Origin: Luidia sarsii
Taxonomy: Eukaryota > Echinodermata > Asteroidea > Paxillosida > Luidiidae
Length of the DNA: 64,000 bases
Assembly: GCA_949987565.1 (NCBI GenBank)
Contig: OX465116.1
Span: 14,724,909-14,788,908, forward strand
Direction of reading: 5' to 3'
Of this stretch, positions 1 through 13,136 are shown in pieces. How positions within the stretch are numbered: position 1 is the first letter of the stretch; each line of letters starts with the position of its first letter. A program made the position numbers and the translations under genes. The notes under the pieces are model-generated. The model had not been told where the DNA came from. It saw nothing but the letters and a program-made list of their open reading frames with translations, and ran no database searches.

Positions 1-57
1 TCTCTCTCTCCTCTCTCTCTCTTCCATCTTTACCGTCTCTCTCTTCTCTTCCGCGTC
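1..57. repeat. CT-rich simple repeat
   Basis: Imperfect CT microsatellite at the window edge. It probably continues to the left. Confidence 0.8.
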
Positions 58-389
58 ACGGTCTCTGTCGGGCGCAACCGTTCGTAAATAATTTGTGCAA
101 TGATAATTAGACATAATTAACGCATGGCCGGCCGCTACATGGCCCGATTCATATCGGCTCGGACGCATCGATCCTCACTTTGCTTAATTAATTACATTTT
201 TCCCTCTCCGTATCGAGTGTAGGTCAATTTGGGTAATGAGAATATTAGAAAGGTCACGAAGAACAGAACAGATAACACTGTAAACATTTATGGTGTCAGT
301 CAGGGCTTGATGTCACATACCAAAGGGCTATCTAATATGCCCTCTGACCTTTTAAAGTGACACACTACCATGCTGTAGTATTTACTGAT

Positions 390-515
390 TTCTAAGGAGA
401 ATTCAAATCTCAAAAATGTAAGAGGGCCTGACGTTTCGATCCTATAGCAGGACCTTTATCTGGATTCCGCCTTTGATAATTGATCTCCCGTCTGGATTTG
501 AAACGTCAACCCCTT
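390..515. repeat. Family A foldback repeat, copy 1
   Basis: Has the family core AGGGCCTGACGTTTCGATCC near 423 and an inverted GAAACGTC at about 500. The middle is diverged. Confidence 0.6.
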
Positions 516-522
516 TAATAGA

Positions 523-937
523 TATGTGACCCGGCACAGCATAATGAGGAATAACCCCTACTTTTGAGATTTTGAGATTTTCTAATGATGTGAAAGAGTA
601 TACCATTAACTTTCAAATGATATCAAAATTATTTCCGTGTGAGCTTTGTTGTAAATAGTACAAGCTTAGGGGACTTCGCTCGTTCATTTGGTACCAGACA
701 CAATATAGCAGCGCCTCGAAAGCGGACATTCAAAAGGCAGGAACTTTATATTTTCATGAAAACAGTACACAAACGCTTCCCCGAAATCATCGTTTTTTCA
801 ACATTTAGAGACAGATTTCGGAAAAATCCTTTGGACATAATATCCTCCAATACATTAACGAATTTTGACTTTAGACGTTGTTTACTCGAAAAGAGTTTTG
901 GTGGGATATTCCTCATGTCGCTGTGCCGGGTAACATA
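523..937. mobile_element. Family B non-autonomous DNA transposon (MITE), copy 1
   Basis: Begins TATGTGACCCGGCACAGCAT and ends with the inverted counterpart (GCTGTGCCGGGTAACATA). It is flanked by TA, as expected for a Tc1/mariner-type target duplication. About 415 bp, no transposase. The short open frames across it are chance. Other copies lie at 10,370, 28,615, 35,395 and a partial one at 49,515. Confidence 0.75.
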
Positions 938-1679
938 TGCGCTCGTTAACATCTGTATACGCTTTCGCCATCTTTGAATTTTGACGGGTCATCTTCTGAT
1001 GAGGGGAGACAGAGAAACAAAAACAGATGTCCAAAGGTTGAGCGAGTGTTGGTATGCATATGGTGTACATGTACTTGTCTGCTCGGGAGTGGAAGTTGCG
1101 TGTACGCGGTAGCCCCGTGTAGCGTGACCTTAGTCTTCTGCCAAGAACTGCCGACGTCACATCGCTTCCTTCTCCGCCATAATCTTTGGCCCCTATCCAA
1201 CCCCCTGTTCAGCCTTGAGCTCGTGGAACTACTTCTTCTTTTTTTAGGGCGTGGCTGTTCGTTCAACTTTCGGTAAAATGAGAATCTCCTCGTGGGCTGC
1301 ACTCTGGGTCTGACCCGGTTGGGCATGGACGTGGCCCGTTGAGGGCGTGTGTACAGGCCTGATGGGTGCACAACACTAAATCGAGCTCCCATTGAACACT
1401 GTACAAAAACACTCGCTTTCAAAGTCAATTATCCCACACCCAAAAGTCTCTCAGTTCTTATAACTATACTGTAAATTGTAGTTTGGACCTTCATCTCTCA
1501 GATTCTTTTCAATTTTAGTGCCCTTAGCCGATTAGATTTTTTGCTAATTACCCCCCCAGAAAAAAAAACCGCAAAATGTGTTGCCGTCCAAGCCGAAGTT
1601 CTGCAATGATTTTTGGGATGGACCCCTCCACTTCCACAGCCAAATAGGGCCACATTTAAAGCCAGATGTGGTCCAAATG

Positions 1680-2410
1680 ACATACCAAATTGAAAAGTGA
1701 AACCCCAGGTTGTCTTAAGTGTCACTTGTTCTACAATGTATCAGTTAATTAACCTCCAAAGACCCCTTATTAAAAAAAGGGGGTCCACACTTCATAATAA
1801 TCAGCTCGGCGGAGCCATCTTGGATGGATTTAGTGTGCTGCACCCTGATGCAGTCTGCCATGGCAACAGTCATGGCAGCCCATTTCTGGTGTAGTCTCCT
1901 CCTCGTGTGCCGGGATTCGAGTGCCTCCCTGTCGTCAGATAATGTTTACAAATTACACCCGAGATTGAAGAGTGAACTCACCCCCAGGTTGTCTATTCTA
2001 CAATATAATCAGGGTCCAATTTCGAAGAGCCGTGACAATCTGCTTAAGCGAGGCCTTTCTTTCCTTTCCTGGTTAACATTCCAAATTGCCCTTGATGCAA
2101 TTGCTGTGTATGACCGTACATTCCAATATTGGTTGCTTCGCTTGAAATGCAAGTGGAACTTTGCCTGGCAACCTGATTCCTTTGAGGAAGGTTTTTCACG
2201 CAAATTTGGGCGCTTAAGCGGCACTGTGAAATTGGGCTCAGTTAATTAACCTGCAAAGACCCCTTATTAAAAAAAATTGTGGGTCCACACTTTATGATAA
2301 TGAGCTCGGGGAGCCATCTTGGATTGAATTAGTGTGCTGCGCCCGTCAGGGCAACCCCCTCTCGTTGTAGTCTCCTTCTCCGGGAGTCGAGTGCCGTCCT
2401 GACCTTCGCT
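1680..2410. repeat. Imperfect direct duplication (about 500-bp period)
   Basis: A block containing CAAAGACCCCTTATTAAAAA, a GTCCACACTT motif and AGCCATCTTGGAT occurs at about 1,745-1,905 and again at about 2,237-2,400. Both copies follow related AT-rich sequence. No coding content recognised. Confidence 0.6.
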
Positions 2411-2532
2411 GGGTGGTCATTTCCCCCACCCCTACCACACCCCTCCAAGCTACACCGTCTCAGCACCGGGCCTACCTCTTAGAGTCGCGCTCCTTCCCAC
2501 GCGTTACCCGCATCCGATTTCATCCATCCGAA

Positions 2533-2552
2533 TTTTTTTTTTTTTTTTTTTT
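2533..2552. repeat. Poly(T) run (20 T)
   Basis: Uninterrupted run of 20 T. It could be a minus-strand retroposon poly(A) tail, but no element could be assigned. Confidence 0.6.
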
Positions 2553-2864
2553 AGACAACCGTGCCTTCTATAGCTCCTTCCTGGCCGCCAGGTCAGTCGT
2601 GGGCAGCCCAGGAAATTGGGCGGGAATTCAGACACGACCGTGGCCAGGGGCGGCCTCTTCCGGTGAAAATAAGTAGGCGTAGTGCGAAAACCAATAATAA
2701 CGCTGCGCGGATGGAATACAGTATGCTGCACCAATTCGATTATGCCGTCTTCATATAAAAGGTGCACGAAGCAATGCGACGCACAACGCAATGGACAAAA
2801 ACGCAGCATTTCACCATACTGTGGCACTAGGCAATGAAGTGTGTATAGAATCTACACTAAGTAT

Positions 2865-3440
2865 TAGGTGCATCATGTACACCGTGTGTATAGTATACAC
2901 AATGTTCACTGTTTGTATAGTGTACAGAATGTACACTGTTTGTATAGCTATACACAATGTACACTGTTTGTATAGTGTGCACAATGTACACTGTTTGTAT
3001 AGTGTACACAATGTACACTGTTTGTATAGTGTACACAATGTACACTGTTTGTATAGTATACAGAATGTACACTGTTTGTATAGTATACAGAATGTACACT
3101 GCATGTATAATGTGCAGAATGTACAGTTTGTATAGTTTACAGAATGTACACTGTATGTACACTGTATGTACACTGTGTACACTGTACGGAATGTTCACTG
3201 TCTGTATACTAAAGTGTACAGAATATGCACTGAATGTATAGTGTACAGAATACACAGTGTATTTACAGTACAAGTGCCCAGAGTGTGCACTGCATGAACA
3301 ATGTACAGAATACCGATATATAAAGTAGTATTCACTGTACAATGAAATTTAAAGCATGCAGAATGTACACAGTATTAAAAGTGTACAGAATGCAATTTTC
3401 ATTGTACAATGAAACGTATAGTATACAGAGTCACGCTATA
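2865..3440. repeat. 27-bp minisatellite rich in TGTACA
   Basis: Unit of 27 bp (ATGTACACTGTTTGTATAGT plus seven bases), clearest at 2,930-3,110 and diverging to the right. Because 27 is a multiple of three, it produces a nine-residue periodic open frame on both strands, which I do not regard as a gene. Each unit contains the palindrome TGTACA or close variants. Confidence 0.85.
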
Positions 3441-4131
3441 ATTATGTACCGTAAAACGAATGCTGGACAGAATGGAGTCAACCTCCTTTGCAGTGCAGTG
3501 TTCATAGCGTGCGGCTTTAAAAAAAAAAGGCAACACGTGCTTCAGTGAAGCAGTGCAAATCGTTGCCGTACACATCGCGATATTAATATCCTCTATGGAG
3601 GACGCGTCTGGGTCCATGCAACATAAGGATGGCAGGGTATTTTCCCCTTGGTGCCCCCCACCCCCCACCGCTCTCATCGTCCCAGCTATTTATGTTCTAG
3701 GATGGTGTGAGTGTCGTCCCTTTACCCATCTCACGTTCTCCACTCCTAAGATTCCACTCGGCACGGCACGACCGCGCCGGCACGAATTGCAAACCGCCTC
3801 GGCGTCTCTCTCCCATGCCTGAGTGCCCATATACTAGCCACGTGCTGTGCTCAAACACAAAAACTGACGAACGAACCTAACCCAATCCCCCCTTCTTCTC
3901 CTCAAAGAAAAAAAAAGTCTCGGACTGTGATCAAGCGGGCCGGAATCTGTGTCGGCTAGATTTCCTAATTGGCCTTGTATCGGCCTAGATTGCCACAGGG
4001 GTTTTTTCCAAGACCAATTGGTGTCTTGCAGGAGTTGCATTTCTTAAAGAGACGCAGACTTCACTCGCCTTTCATTACAGCGGTATCGAAGATGTTCGTC
4101 TTAAGTACAACTGGGCCTACAGTCCGTTCAC

Positions 4132-4535
4132 GGTTGAGCTCGACCTCAGCCTCATTCAATGCTATGGCATGCTCCCTCCTCCAGTCCACCCACAGCTGGC
4201 CTAGCCAAGTTGAGCTCGACCTCGGCCTTATTCAATGCTATGGCATGCCACCCTCCTCCAGTCCACCCACAGCTGGCCTAGCCAAGTTGAGCTCGACCCT
4301 CGGCCTTATTCAATGCTATGGCATGCCACCCTCCTCCAGTCCACCCACAGCTGGCCTATTCAAGTTGAGCTCGACCTCGGCCTCATTCAATGCTATGACA
4401 TGCCACCCTCCTCCAGTCTACCCACAACTGGCCTATCCAAGTTGAGCTCGACCTCGGCCTCATTCATTGCTATGGCATGCCCCCCTCCTCCAGTCCACCC
4501 ACAGCTGGCCTATCCAAGTTGAGCTCAACCCAGGC
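4132..4535. repeat. 77-bp minisatellite, about 5.3 copies
   Basis: Units begin GTTGAGCTCGACC at 4,132, 4,209, 4,286, 4,363, 4,439 and 4,517. Each carries TTCAATGCTATG and CCACCCACAGCTGGCCTA. Copies differ by a few substitutions. The open frames across it are periodic artefacts. Confidence 0.9.
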
Positions 4536-5584
4536 CTCATGCCGCATGTACAATAGTGCAACACAGTCCGGTACCGGTGTGCTTAACATGCCGGGCTCTT
4601 CTCTTAAAGCGAATACTATTGTTATCCGATACGTCAATAACCGATTCGCAAATTGGCGCGGTTCGATTTGAAATGATCCGGTACTGGTGCTTCCGTTTGA
4701 GGCTCCGACGTTATTCTTTTCTCGTCGCTGCCATGGTTACCGTGCCGACGTGGCAGCTTTTAAGTTCAGATGTAATTGTGGCCGGTCGTAGCCAGGGTGC
4801 TTCAAGTTGCTCACAGCCTGTTTGGTCAGCGCTGATTTCAAACACCACTTACTTAACCCTTTTCGAACCTGTCATTCACATACGACTCAATAAACTATAA
4901 GAGAGATCTCGGTACAACTCTCCGACCAGAGACACATGCTTGGACCTTTAGTGGGGGGACTTAAATTGGATCGGGATGGCTCTCGAAAAACACATCTGAT
5001 TCCGAGGAAAGTCGTAAAGAAAGTGCATATAGAAAACTAAGTCTTTGTGCCGGCAGCAGAATATGACCTGGATAATTACGGGAAGAAAAAAATAACATCT
5101 AGTTGGGGTGTTGCTAAGGTCTTGCACCCGGTAAGTTTCACTCGCTGCTATCTGTTGAAAGGATGGGAAGGAATGTTCGTTTCTTTTTCTTTCTTTTTTC
5201 GGAGTGTAAAGTAACCGAACGTGTTTCATTCAAAGGGGCCATCCATCAGGTTTTGCGTGTGTTTTACGGACACGGTGTTGGTGCAAATCTGCCCTAGAGC
5301 ATCGTGTACGACATGATGGATCATTTGATGCCCGCTGTAATAGTCTGTCGGGTGATGTTCTTTTTTTGGGGGGGGGGTGGGGAGAGGTGCGTCTGGGACT
5401 CGACCAAGAGGCTTACTATCGGGGTCTTAAGAGATCAGACGGTTTTTTTGCCTTTGAAGGAAGGACAGAATAAAACCACCCGAGGTTACTCACAAGAGCG
5501 TAGCGGGATTTGGAAGTCGTTCAATGCTGGTGGGGCGAGATTATTGTCCACGGCGCTATAGGCGGATTCACCGTGTTACTTATT

Positions 5585-6285
5585 CCGCCCTCTGCCTCCC
5601 TCTCCCTCCCTCTCCCTCCCTCCCCCTCCCTCTCCCTCCCTCTCTCCCCTCTCCCTCCTTCTCCTCCTCTCCCTCTTCCCTCCCTTCTCCCTACCTTCTC
5701 CCTCCCTCTCCCTCCCTCTCTCCCTCCCTCTGCCTCCCTCTCTGTCTCCCTCTGCCTCCCTCTTCCTCCTCCCCCTCCCTCTCCTCCCTCTCCCTCCCTC
5801 CCCCTCCTCCTCTCCCTCCCTCTCCATCCCTCTCCCTCCTTCTCCCTCCCTCTCCCTCCTTCTCCCTCCCTCTCCCTCCCCTCTTCTCCCTCCCTCTGCC
5901 TCCCTCTCCCTCCTCCCCTCCCTCTGCCTCCCTCTCCCTCCTTATCCCTACCTCTCCCTCCCTCTGCCTCCCTCTCCCTCCCTCCTCCTCCCTCTGCCTC
6001 CCTCTCCCTCCTTATCCTACCTCTCCCTCCCTCACCCTCCCTCTCCCTCCTCTCCCTCCCTCTCCCTCCCTCTCCCTCCTTATCCCTACCTCTCCCTCCC
6101 TCTCTGCCTCCCTCTGCCTCCCTCTCCCTCCCTCTCCCTCCCTCTCCTCCTTATCTCTACCTCTCCCTCCCTCTCCCCCCTCTCCCTCACTCTCCCTCTA
6201 TCTCTCTCCCTCTCCCTCTATCTCTCTCCCTCTCCCTCCACCCCCTCCTCCTCCCCTCCCTCCCTCAATCCCACCCTCCCGTTTA
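5585..6285. repeat. CCCTCT-type pyrimidine tract, about 700 bp
   Basis: Nearly pure C/T on the plus strand, built from CCCTCT and CCCTCC units. The 362- and 310-residue open frames (Pro/Ser/Leu only) are low-complexity artefacts. Confidence 0.9.
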
Positions 6286-7982
6286 CTCGCTCGATTTGTT
6301 CGTAATTCACGGCTGTCCCACAAACGTTATAGATTTCTGGTTGCCGCTTCGATCAGAACCGGAGGGGTTATTAGCTCGGCAACCCTGGCCTCTCTTGGGA
6401 ATAAACCTGGGTGTGTTTTTTTTCTTTCACCGCGAAGAAGTGCACGTACATGCTAGAGAGAGAAAAGAAAAAAAGAACCTCGATGTACTCACTACGGTAC
6501 CCATACAACATGCATGGACCGTGCCGACGGTCGCGATGAAAGCCGCTTTGAAAAAAAAAACAAAATTAAAATCCGCTCTTCTGTGTCGGTTCCTTTAATC
6601 AAAGGGAATTACACGGCAGCTAAGCATCTCCCCCTCCCCTCCTTCGAGCGATGAAATCAACAGTTGATCACGTGAATCGACCCAAGTCGTGTTGACATTA
6701 CTCTTGTGGCCTGGTCGTGAACAAAAACAAGAATAAACGTAGACTGACCCTCGAATAGAAAAAAAAAACCGGTTGACGTAATTATCATAATATATATCAA
6801 AACGATTCGAGCCTCGATGGTGTATCATTTGGCGTTCAGGAGAAGCGACTGAAACACATGTTTTGCAAAAGAAAGTCCCTAATCTCGACAGATAACGCTT
6901 GCAAAGAATGATACCCCGAGCAGAACTGAATCGTCAAAAGATCCCTCGGGGGAGAAAAAAAAAAGAAACACGCCAGTAACTTGGAGACAACAACCAGATT
7001 CGCTGGTGACAAGCACGTCCATTGCATCTTTCCCCGTCTCCTCTCTCCTCTCCATCCAACACGATCGATAGTAAATGGATAGCCTTCAGCTACAGAACAT
7101 ACTCGATCCCTTCGCTCTTGAAAAGCCTACATTCATGCTGGCACATACACAAAATGCCAAGCCGTATACGACTGCAGTCTTAACTCTCTTACCTTGCCTC
7201 TCCTCCCCCTCCCCCCTCGAAATTCAATCATGCATCGGCTCTCCTGATTTCGATTAGTTTTGTTGTTGTTGGTCGTAGAATCGTCGACGCGTGCCTTTAT
7301 TCTCAACTGCCGCGGTCTATGGCGAGTAATAACCTCACGTGCGGGTCGCATTATCATGTATAAATCAAAATGGGGGAAATGCTATAGATTCGATGAAGAC
7401 TTATTAGCGGCCTGTCCCGAACAATACAACGGCCTCTTCGCACCGCGCTAGCTTCTAAAGATAGACGCAAGGACATTTCAGCGTTGCTTTTCGTTTAAAA
7501 GGCTAGCATCCCCGGACAAAGGGGGAAGCTTACAGCACTGGGTAAGAACAGAGAGCTACGCATGTGAACAATGATTTAAATAATTTAATCAATTGAATAA
7601 TTTAAAGACGACTCCACTTTAAACAGGCAACCATATATTGGTGCGCGAGGTTGAAACTAAAAGGCGTGTACATCTCACCCCTGTGTAACTGCGCGCGTTT
7701 TAAAGTAGTCCGAATACGTTTGTGTCGTATTTGATTTTCGTGCATTTTTTTGAGGTCGGATTTTGTTTCTTCGTCTCTTTCTTGTGCGGGGGAGGGGTTG
7801 GATGGAGTACAATTTCATCCAAATTCATGTTCTTCGGCTGAAGGCACGGCGGGGTCGTGGGTGGTAGGGTAGATATAGGGTGTGTGGATACACGGACCGA
7901 TGCTATGCCACCCCTTTTTCCGACACTGTGGGCATGTCATTCAACACCGGAATCGAATTAAATTTTGGTTTCTTTTCATTTC

Positions 7983-8247
7983 GGGAGGAAGGGAGGGAGG
8001 GAGGGAGGGAGGGAGGGAGGGGGGATGGAGGGAGTGGGGAGAGAGGGAGGGAGGGAGGGGAGGAAGAGAGGAAGGGTGGGAGGGGGAGTGAGGGAGGGAG
8101 GGAGGGAGGGAGGGTGGAGGGAGAGAGAGGGAGGGAGGGAGGGAGGCAGGCAGGGAGGGATGGAGGGAGGCGGGGAGGGAGGGAGGCAGGGAGGGAGGCA
8201 GGGAGGGAGGCAGGCAGGCAGGGGAGAAAGGAAGGGAGGGGTGGGTT
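7983..8247. repeat. GGGA-type purine tract
   Basis: About 265 bp of (GGGA)n with GGCA interruptions. G-rich plus strand. Frames open on both strands are artefacts. Confidence 0.9.
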
Positions 8248-8589
8248 CATTTTCCAAAAATGATTTACTCCGTCAAATCTGCCGCGGGACGGTCTGTACC
8301 ATGAACAAATACCAGCCCTGCGTCGTGGATCCTTCCATCTCTGTTTTTTTTTTCTCAACAGAATCAAAAAGCCACGCCCACGGGGCGATTTTCAGGACAT
8401 TCCCGGGCAACAATATTAGAAATGAGCGAGTCTTAATTTGATGGCATTCTTGCCTCGTATTGTTGAGCCAGTATCCGAGGAGCAACGGTACTCGAATTGG
8501 TAACTGTGATATGAGGTGCAGCGTCAGTGAAGTGTCTTCGCGTGAGGTTGCTAAGGCGTAACATCGGCACGTCGCCTTGAGCTTACGAA

Positions 8590-9435
8590 GCAGCGAGAGA
8601 GAGATGGAGAGAGAGGGAGGGAGAGAGAGAGAGAAAAGAGAAAGACAGAGTGATGGGGAGGGAAAGAGAGGAGGGAGAGAGGAGTGGGGGAGCGGGGTAC
8701 AGATAGAGAGGGGAGGGTGGGAGACAGGGGGAGGGGGAGGAGGGAGATAGGGTGAGAGGGGTGAGAGGGAGAGGGAGCGAGATAGAGAGAAGATGATGGG
8801 GAGAGAGGGGAGGAAGAGAGAAGAGGGCGAGAGGGGTGAGAAGGGGAGAGAGGGGAGTGAGAGGGAGAGGGAGACAGATAGAGAGATGAGGTTGGGAAAG
8901 TGGAGGGAGAGGAGGGAGAGAGGGTGAGAGGAGTAAGAGAGAACAGGGAAAAGAGAGGAGGGAGAGAGGGGAAGGGGAGATAGGGAAAATTGGGGTGAGA
9001 GGGAGAGAGAGGGGAAATAGAGAGGAGAGAGGGGTGAACGGGGTGATATGGACAGGGAGGGGGAGAGGAAGGAAGAGAAGGAAAACGAGAGAAGAGGGTG
9101 AAAGAGAGGTGAGAGGGAAAAGGGACGAGAGGAAGAACAAATGGTGGGGAGAGGGGAGGGAGAGAGAGTGAGAGGGAGAGGGGAGGGAGAGAGAGTGAGG
9201 GGAGAGGGGAGGGAGAGAGAGTGAGAGGGAGAGGGCAAAAGAGATAAGGTGAGTGGGACAGAGTGAGAGAGAGAAGAGAGGATGGGTGAGAGGGAGATTG
9301 AGATGGAGTGAGACGAAGAGAGAAAAGCTATAGACAGAGGGGAGAGAGTCTGGTCGACAAACAGGCAGAGAGACAGACACAGAAACAAGATAGGGGGAAG
9401 ACACAGAGACAGACAGCCAGACAGAGGAAGATAGG
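8590..9435. repeat. GA-rich purine tract, about 845 bp
   Basis: Plus strand almost entirely G/A (GAGAGGGAGA-type units). The 451- and 273-residue minus-strand frames consist mostly of Ser/Leu/Pro and are not genes. Confidence 0.9.
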
Positions 9436-9929
9436 GAGGAATATGATTATCTCCGCTGATGAATGTTATCGCTGACAAACCCAGTGGGAACGAATTAGAA
9501 ACCAATCGCCCGGTGCGCTGGTCCGTCGAGGTGTTGAAACAGTAATAAAAGACGATGGGGGGGAAAGAAAGAAAAAAAAATACACAGAACAAAAATAATA
9601 ATAGAAGTAAGCGAGACGCCCACTGCACAATTAATTCTCTTTCAGTCCTATCTCCGCTGCGATCTTATCGCGCTGTAGGTCCGCCCTGTCAGAGAGAAGA
9701 TCGTTGTCGGTGTCTTTGCTTGGGGGAGGGTTGGTGGTGGTGGTGGTGGGGATGGGGGTTAGAGATCCGTTGTCCCAGTAGAGGTTGCAGTGAAGGAATG
9801 CCCGTAAGTCTCGACATACCGGCCGTGCTATGCCTCGTCCCTGGTCGGTGACGAAGATCTAGAAATTCGCGGCCGACTCTGGCGCTGCAGTGCGAAGCGT
9901 GTCCAGTGGAGCCCTAGCTCTATAGACCA

Positions 9930-10205
9930 CGTTCTGGAAAAAAAAAACCTGCTTAGGCTCAGGCTCCGGCTCTGTCTCTCGTTCATTTTCTTTCGTCCAT
10001 TTTAAAAGTACAAGACATGAAAGCTGGAGGCTTTTGGCTTCGTCCTTGGATATTATATGCTGCGTTTTGAAGAAGAAAAATCCAAAGCTTCAACTCTTAT
10101 ATACAAAGAATTCCAACCAGGTTTTTTTTTTTGAAAAGACCTTTTTGGATGACGGACACGAAGCAGGAGCCGAAGCATAAGCCGAGTTTTTTGGGGAAAA
10201 AGGGT
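9930..10205. repeat. Family J dispersed repeat, copy 1
   Basis: Shares CAGGCTCCGGCT, a segment with GTACAAGACATGAAAG, and an inverted AAGCCGAGTTTT-like end with copies near 25,195, 26,690 and 29,085. The ends are inverted relative to each other, suggesting a decayed MITE. Confidence 0.5.
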
Positions 10206-10209
10206 CTAA

Positions 10210-10350
10210 GGGTTGATTTCACAAAGCCTTACGATGCATCCTAACTCAACTTACGATGGATAACACATTGGTAGTTATGATACACCGTATGGTTTCTGCG
10301 CATCGCTCATCGTCTTGCGAGTGATCGTGAGTTATACGATAGGGTTGGTG
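10210..10350. repeat. Family I dispersed repeat, copy 1
   Basis: Contains GCATCGCTCATC, TTTTGCGAGT-like sequence and GGTGAAATCGACC, shared with 23,960-24,065. No coding content. Confidence 0.5.
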
Positions 10351-10369
10351 AAATCGACCACAGGAAAGA

Positions 10370-10625
10370 TATGTGACCCGGCACAGCAACATGAGAAATA
10401 TCCCACCAAAACACTTTTTGAGTAAACAACGCCTGAAGTTAAAGTATCTTCACAATTCGATAACAAATCAATTTTTGTCTATTTTTGTTGTTGAAATTTT
10501 AAGTATTAGAGGATATTATATTTTGATATCATTTGAAAGCTAATGGTATACTCTTTCACATCATTAGAAAACCTCAAAATCTTAAAAGTGGGGTTATTCC
10601 TCATTATGCTGTGCCGGGTCACATA
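10370..10625. mobile_element. Family B MITE, copy 2 (internally deleted)
   Basis: Same inverted ends as copy 1 (ATGTGACCCGGCACAGC / GCTGTGCCGGGTCACAT) with TA at both borders, but only 256 bp long. The centre is missing. Confidence 0.75.
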
Positions 10626-11140
10626 TAGAAGGTTAAGACGCGAACACAGCGAACAGCCTTTACCCCGTGGTATCAACCATGCGCGTTCCCGCCTATCTCC
10701 TCGCGTTGAAAATGTCAGACCAGCTATGTGCGTATACCATAGAGCTCTATGGTGTATACGTACCGTATACCGTAACACCTTCCCAACCAACAGCCTGTCA
10801 CTCATTTTCTCTTGTACAATGATTCCCTGGCACATAAATAATTACCCTCAGTTGTCGATAGGCGCCCTGTTATTTTTTGTGTGCGAATCGTGACGACCTC
10901 CATGAACCAAAAATGATTTTTTTTTTTTGGGGGGGGGCGGGGTGGGGGGTTGGTGCGCGTGCCGTGACGCGTCTTATATCGCCGGTTGCCAAGGTAACGG
11001 AAATGTGACATCCGGGTTTTGCGAGCGGGACTTGTTTACGCAAAAGCAGGGCGAGTAAGCGCCACGCACAGTACGTCGATGTGGTAGACGTATACGCTCA
11101 TCTCAACGCCATTGACATGAAAATAACAACATATCAAAAA

Positions 11141-11270
11141 TTAGGAGGGCCTGATGTTTCGATTCTAGCAGGACCTTTCTCAAAGGTAAAGTCTTTGGAT
11201 AAGAGAGTCCTGATGTGTCAGTCCCTTCTAGTTCTTGATATTCGCTTTTTGGTCATTTTATTCAGTAAGC
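11141..11270. repeat. Family A foldback repeat, copy 2
   Basis: AGGGCCTGATGTTTCGATTC followed by CAGGACCTTTCTCAAAGG. The right arm carries CTTTTTGGTCATTTTA and CAGTAAGCAG, the inverse of the left flank seen in other copies. Confidence 0.65.
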
Positions 11271-11394
11271 AGATTATATTTTTTTGTATAATAGGACCTA
11301 TACTGTAAAAAAAAATAACTGATTTCCCCCAATTATCGGAAACATTCATTAAACACTTTATTATCTATGATCTATGATCAATAATATACAAAAT

Positions 11395-11545
11395 TGTTGC
11401 AAACAATACTGACTAAATTTACCGAAATTCAAATCTCATGATTTAGTGGGCCTGACGTTTCGGTCCTATAGCAAGACCATGGTCGTCCTTTGAGAAATGT
11501 CCTGCGAGGATCGAAACGTCAGGCCCACTAAATGTTCAGATTATT
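11395..11545. repeat. Family A foldback repeat, copy 3
   Basis: Left arm TTTAGTGGGCCTGACGTTTC and right arm GAAACGTCAGGCCCACTAAA form a near-perfect inverted pair around a roughly 50-bp centre. Confidence 0.75.
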
Positions 11546-12344
11546 TATCTTCACGTAATGTTCTGCATTTCAGGAAGCTAAGGCTGGAATCGAGACTTCA
11601 GGATCTGCAATTTCTGATATTTGTCTCGTCCATCAGAATAATGAATACCGTGGAATCTCATCCTGCCCTTCGCTCTGATTTGGGCCCGGGAGCGTGGGTG
11701 GGTTTATTTGTTGTCCCATGGTTTATTCATGAGAGCGAGCGCAATGCGATTAAGGTAAATATTATCGGGCTCGTGGTATGAAAGCCAGCCGGTGAAAGCT
11801 GCATTGTTCGGTTTTTGCCAGGGGATATTGTGCCGGTATCTCCCTGCCCGGAGAAGGTTAGGAATATGACCCCCAATCAGGATTATAATAATACTCCAAG
11901 CGATGAATCAAATATTCCATCTTCAGCAGAGGGGGTGGTTTTTTTTTCCTTTCTTCTGCCAACTGATTAAGACCCATCACAAATGGCGCCTTTTCTTCAA
12001 GGGCATTCGTGGTCAGTATACAACCCCGGTATAGTGTCGGTCTCTTCCATGGCTTAGAAAAGAAAAATTTATTAATTTCATGATGACAATGATGAGGCTG
12101 TATGGCTTACTGTATTGGTAGCCGTGACGGTGATGATGACGAGGAGAATGGGTAAGGTTGGGGGTTGCTAAGGAAGTCGGGGTTGATATACGAACGAGAA
12201 AAAGAAGTAGTAAAAAGTAGAAAGAATGATGAGAAAAGAATGATTTTACGTGAAACCTCCTTCAATGTATTATGAATACTGATGTGCATAGAGACGTTTC
12301 AGTCTATACCAAAACCCCCGAAATGCTGAAATCGTAGCACTTAT

Positions 12345-12811
12345 TAAAGGGATAACACAACATTGGTCGAGGTCAATGAATAACATCCATACGTTGTCTG
12401 ATCCAACATATGCATGGAATAGCACACCTGTGAAAATTTCAGCTCAATCCGCCAACCGAGTCTCGAGAAAATAGTGAAAACCCGCTTCATTTGTTTCGCC
12501 AAAATGCAGCATTCAACGAATTTTTCCGGAAAAAACGTTTAGATCTCGGTGAGACGTAAACGATTTCTTTCACTCTTTTCTCCAAAAATGCTGCATTTTT
12601 GCCAGAAATATTTCAGTGCGAGGTTTCTACCATAACCATCTTCAAATTCAAAGAGGTTTTGCCCTTACTCGACGTGGTGGTAAACACTGAATGCTCAGTG
12701 CTCAAAATGATAAACACTGAATGCTCAGTGCTCAAAATGCTCAAATTGTTTCATACAAATCTGTGAACATTTCTGTTTTTCGATCTTCCCAATGTTGTGT
12801 AGTGGGCTTTA
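12345..12811. mobile_element. Family C MITE-like element, copy 1
   Basis: Ends are inverted: AACACAACATTGG on the left, CCAATGTTGTGTAG on the right. The interior matches 16,686-17,060 closely, including AATCCGCCAACCGAGTCTCG. It also holds a local duplication of AACACTGAATGCTCAGTG near 12,690-12,740. No transposase. Confidence 0.7.
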
Positions 12812-13136
12812 AGACTGACTTTTGATTTACCAAAAGTGAAGGCATGAGCTTTCGTAGCTGCAGCCACTTAACCGGATGCATCTGACGGAGGAGCTGTAGC
12901 TAGGAAACATCAGGTCGGATGTAGTGAGCTTATACAGCGCAACCCACGCAGTATTTTCAAAGGTATTAATAGAGTCCGACTCTCTTACCTAGAGTGAACG
13001 TTATACTTGGACTTCCCGCAAAAGCTGCATTTCGGATTAGCATAAAACTCCCGTGGGATACGTATACCTTAATCTGCGATGCGCTTGGGCAGACCTTAAT
13101 GACCCGGCTTGACGTGAATGCTAATCTTATGCGGGT

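Noticed and set aside
1824..2249. 141-residue open frame
   Set aside because: Overlaps a duplicated repeat, no recognisable domain, no splice support.
5510..6598. 362-residue Pro/Ser/Leu frame
   Set aside because: Low-complexity CT tract. The tail shows no conserved sequence.
8273..9628. 451-residue minus-strand frame
   Set aside because: Lies in a GA tract. Composition Ser/Leu/Pro only, no domain.
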